In this document: positions 4,529 through 5,001 of the stretch, piece by piece
How positions within the stretch are numbered: position 1 is the stretch's first letter
Layout of the letters: each line of letters starts with the position of its first letter
NCBI GenBank assembly: GCA_049509675.1
Contig: JBEKZQ010000459.1
Coordinates: forward strand, 1-5,001
Origin: JBEKZQ01 sp049509675
Lineage (GTDB): Bacteria; Planctomycetota; Planctomycetia; Pirellulales; Thermoguttaceae
DNA: 5,001 nucleotides
Reading direction: 5' to 3'
Notes under the pieces: generated by a model
The model's database searches: none
The model's input: only the letters and a program-made list of their open reading frames with translations
Told to the model about the DNA's origin: nothing
Program-made: the position numbers and the translations under genes

Positions 4529-5001
4529 ACTCGATGTTCTGGATCATTTCCCGGATGCGTTCGATGGCCGTCTTGATTTCGATCACCCACTGCGAGATTT
4601 CCACGTCGTTGGCCTTGGAGCCGATGGTGTTGGCTTCGCGAAACATCTCCTGGGTGAGGAACTCGAGTTTGCGGCCGGCGCTTTCCGCCATGCCCATCGT
4701 CGATTCGAACTGCACCAAGTGGCTGCGCAGCCGGACCACCTCTTCGGAGATGTCGCTGCGTTCGGCGAAGAGGCTGACCTCCTTGATCAGATCACCGGCG
4801 TCGAGCGTGACCTTGTAATCGGCCAGCAGTTTCTTCAGACGCTCCTCGAGCCGATTACGATAGCCTTCGACCATGCCCGGGGCGCGACGCTCGATCGCGT
4901 CCAATCCGGTGGCGATGCCGCGGCAGTTGGCCAGCAGGTCGGTTGCCATGGCCTGGCCCTCGGCGGCCCGCATCTTGGCCAGGTTCTCCATCGCCGCTTC
5001 C
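4527..5001 (-). CDS. yicC: YicC/YloC family endoribonuclease, C-terminal part (5' end beyond window)
   Basis: The 157 visible residues are the C-terminal half of a YicC/YloC protein, a family now regarded as endoribonucleases acting on structured or small RNAs. The frame stays open to the window edge, so the N-terminus lies to the right; codons before the Met at 4991 (E-A-A) still fit the family, so that Met is internal. After a helical stretch, the DUF1732 signature is clear: LIKEVSLFAERSDISEEVVRLRSH, GRKLEFLTQEMFREANTIGSK, and a glutamate-rich end closing with the highly typical RIREMIQNIE. The ending at QNIE shows that the C-terminus is complete. It is the first visible gene of the cluster, as expected from the yloC-gmk-rpoZ order. 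Confidence 0.93.
   Translation of the reverse strand, partial: EAAMENLAKMRAAEGQAMATDLLANCRGIATGLDAIERRAPGMVEGYRNRLEERLKKLLADYKVTLDAGDLIKEVSLFAERSDISEEVVRLRSHLVQFESTMGMAESAGRKLEFLTQEMFREANTIGSKANDVEISQWVIEIKTAIERIREMIQNIE

Larger units (their letters stand above)
1944..5001 (-). other. Conserved yicC-gmk-rpoZ-coaC-coaB gene cluster, likely operon
   Basis: Five genes run in one direction with gaps of 56, 33, 100 and 285 bp. The same order, yloC-(remA)-gmk-rpoZ-coaBC, is well known from Bacillus subtilis and many other bacteria, although remA is absent here. No intrinsic terminator with a clear T-run is visible between the genes, so co-transcription from a promoter to the right of the window is likely. 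The two larger gaps contain repeats that could attenuate or process the transcript. Confidence 0.7.

Noticed and set aside
3877..4818. A 313-codon open frame on the plus strand across gmk and yicC
   Set aside because: It is antisense to two well-supported housekeeping genes, and its translation has no domain-like pattern.

Overview
The window looks like chromosomal DNA from a GC-rich planctomycete, probably of the Pirellulales. Three things suggest this: a Tat-exported Gfo/Idh/MocA oxidoreductase of the kind that is highly multiplied in that group, separate small coaC and coaB genes in place of one coaBC, and several families of GC-rich palindromic repeats filling almost every intergenic gap. 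No sequence search was possible, so the taxon is an inference from gene style.

Layout: positions 1-395 carry no gene. They hold a 65-bp three-way-junction repeat (2-66), a long hairpin repeat (88-153) and a leader with a weak promoter candidate. A plus-strand gene (396-1700) encodes a secreted or periplasmic NAD(P)-type oxidoreductase, followed by a good intrinsic terminator (1744-1782). A MITE-like element with perfect 29-bp inverted ends (1791-1926) separates it from a convergent minus-strand cluster that fills the rest of the window. Read 5' to 3' on the minus strand, the cluster is yicC (partial, running off the right edge), gmk, rpoZ, coaC, coaB.

The cluster is housekeeping: a YicC/YloC-family RNase, guanylate kinase, the RNA polymerase omega subunit, and the two halves of the 4'-phosphopantetheine pathway (PPC decarboxylase and PPC synthetase). 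The order matches the conserved bacterial yloC-(remA)-gmk-rpoZ-coaBC block known from Bacillus subtilis, which supports all five assignments together.

The least ordinary part is the coaC/coaB junction. Two diverged direct copies of a three-hairpin repeat lie between and inside the genes. One copy encodes the last ~29 residues of CoaC and its TAG stop. The other covers the DNA just upstream of, and including, the chosen coaB ATG. coaC and coaB are in the same reading frame, and the 285 bp between them has no other stop, so a single TAG separates two domains that are fused in most bacteria. A strong Shine-Dalgarno sequence lies on the far side of the repeat from the conserved coaB start. I see no defence system, CRISPR array, RNA gene, transposase or evident new multi-gene system here. 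The interest lies in the repeats and their effect on coaBC.
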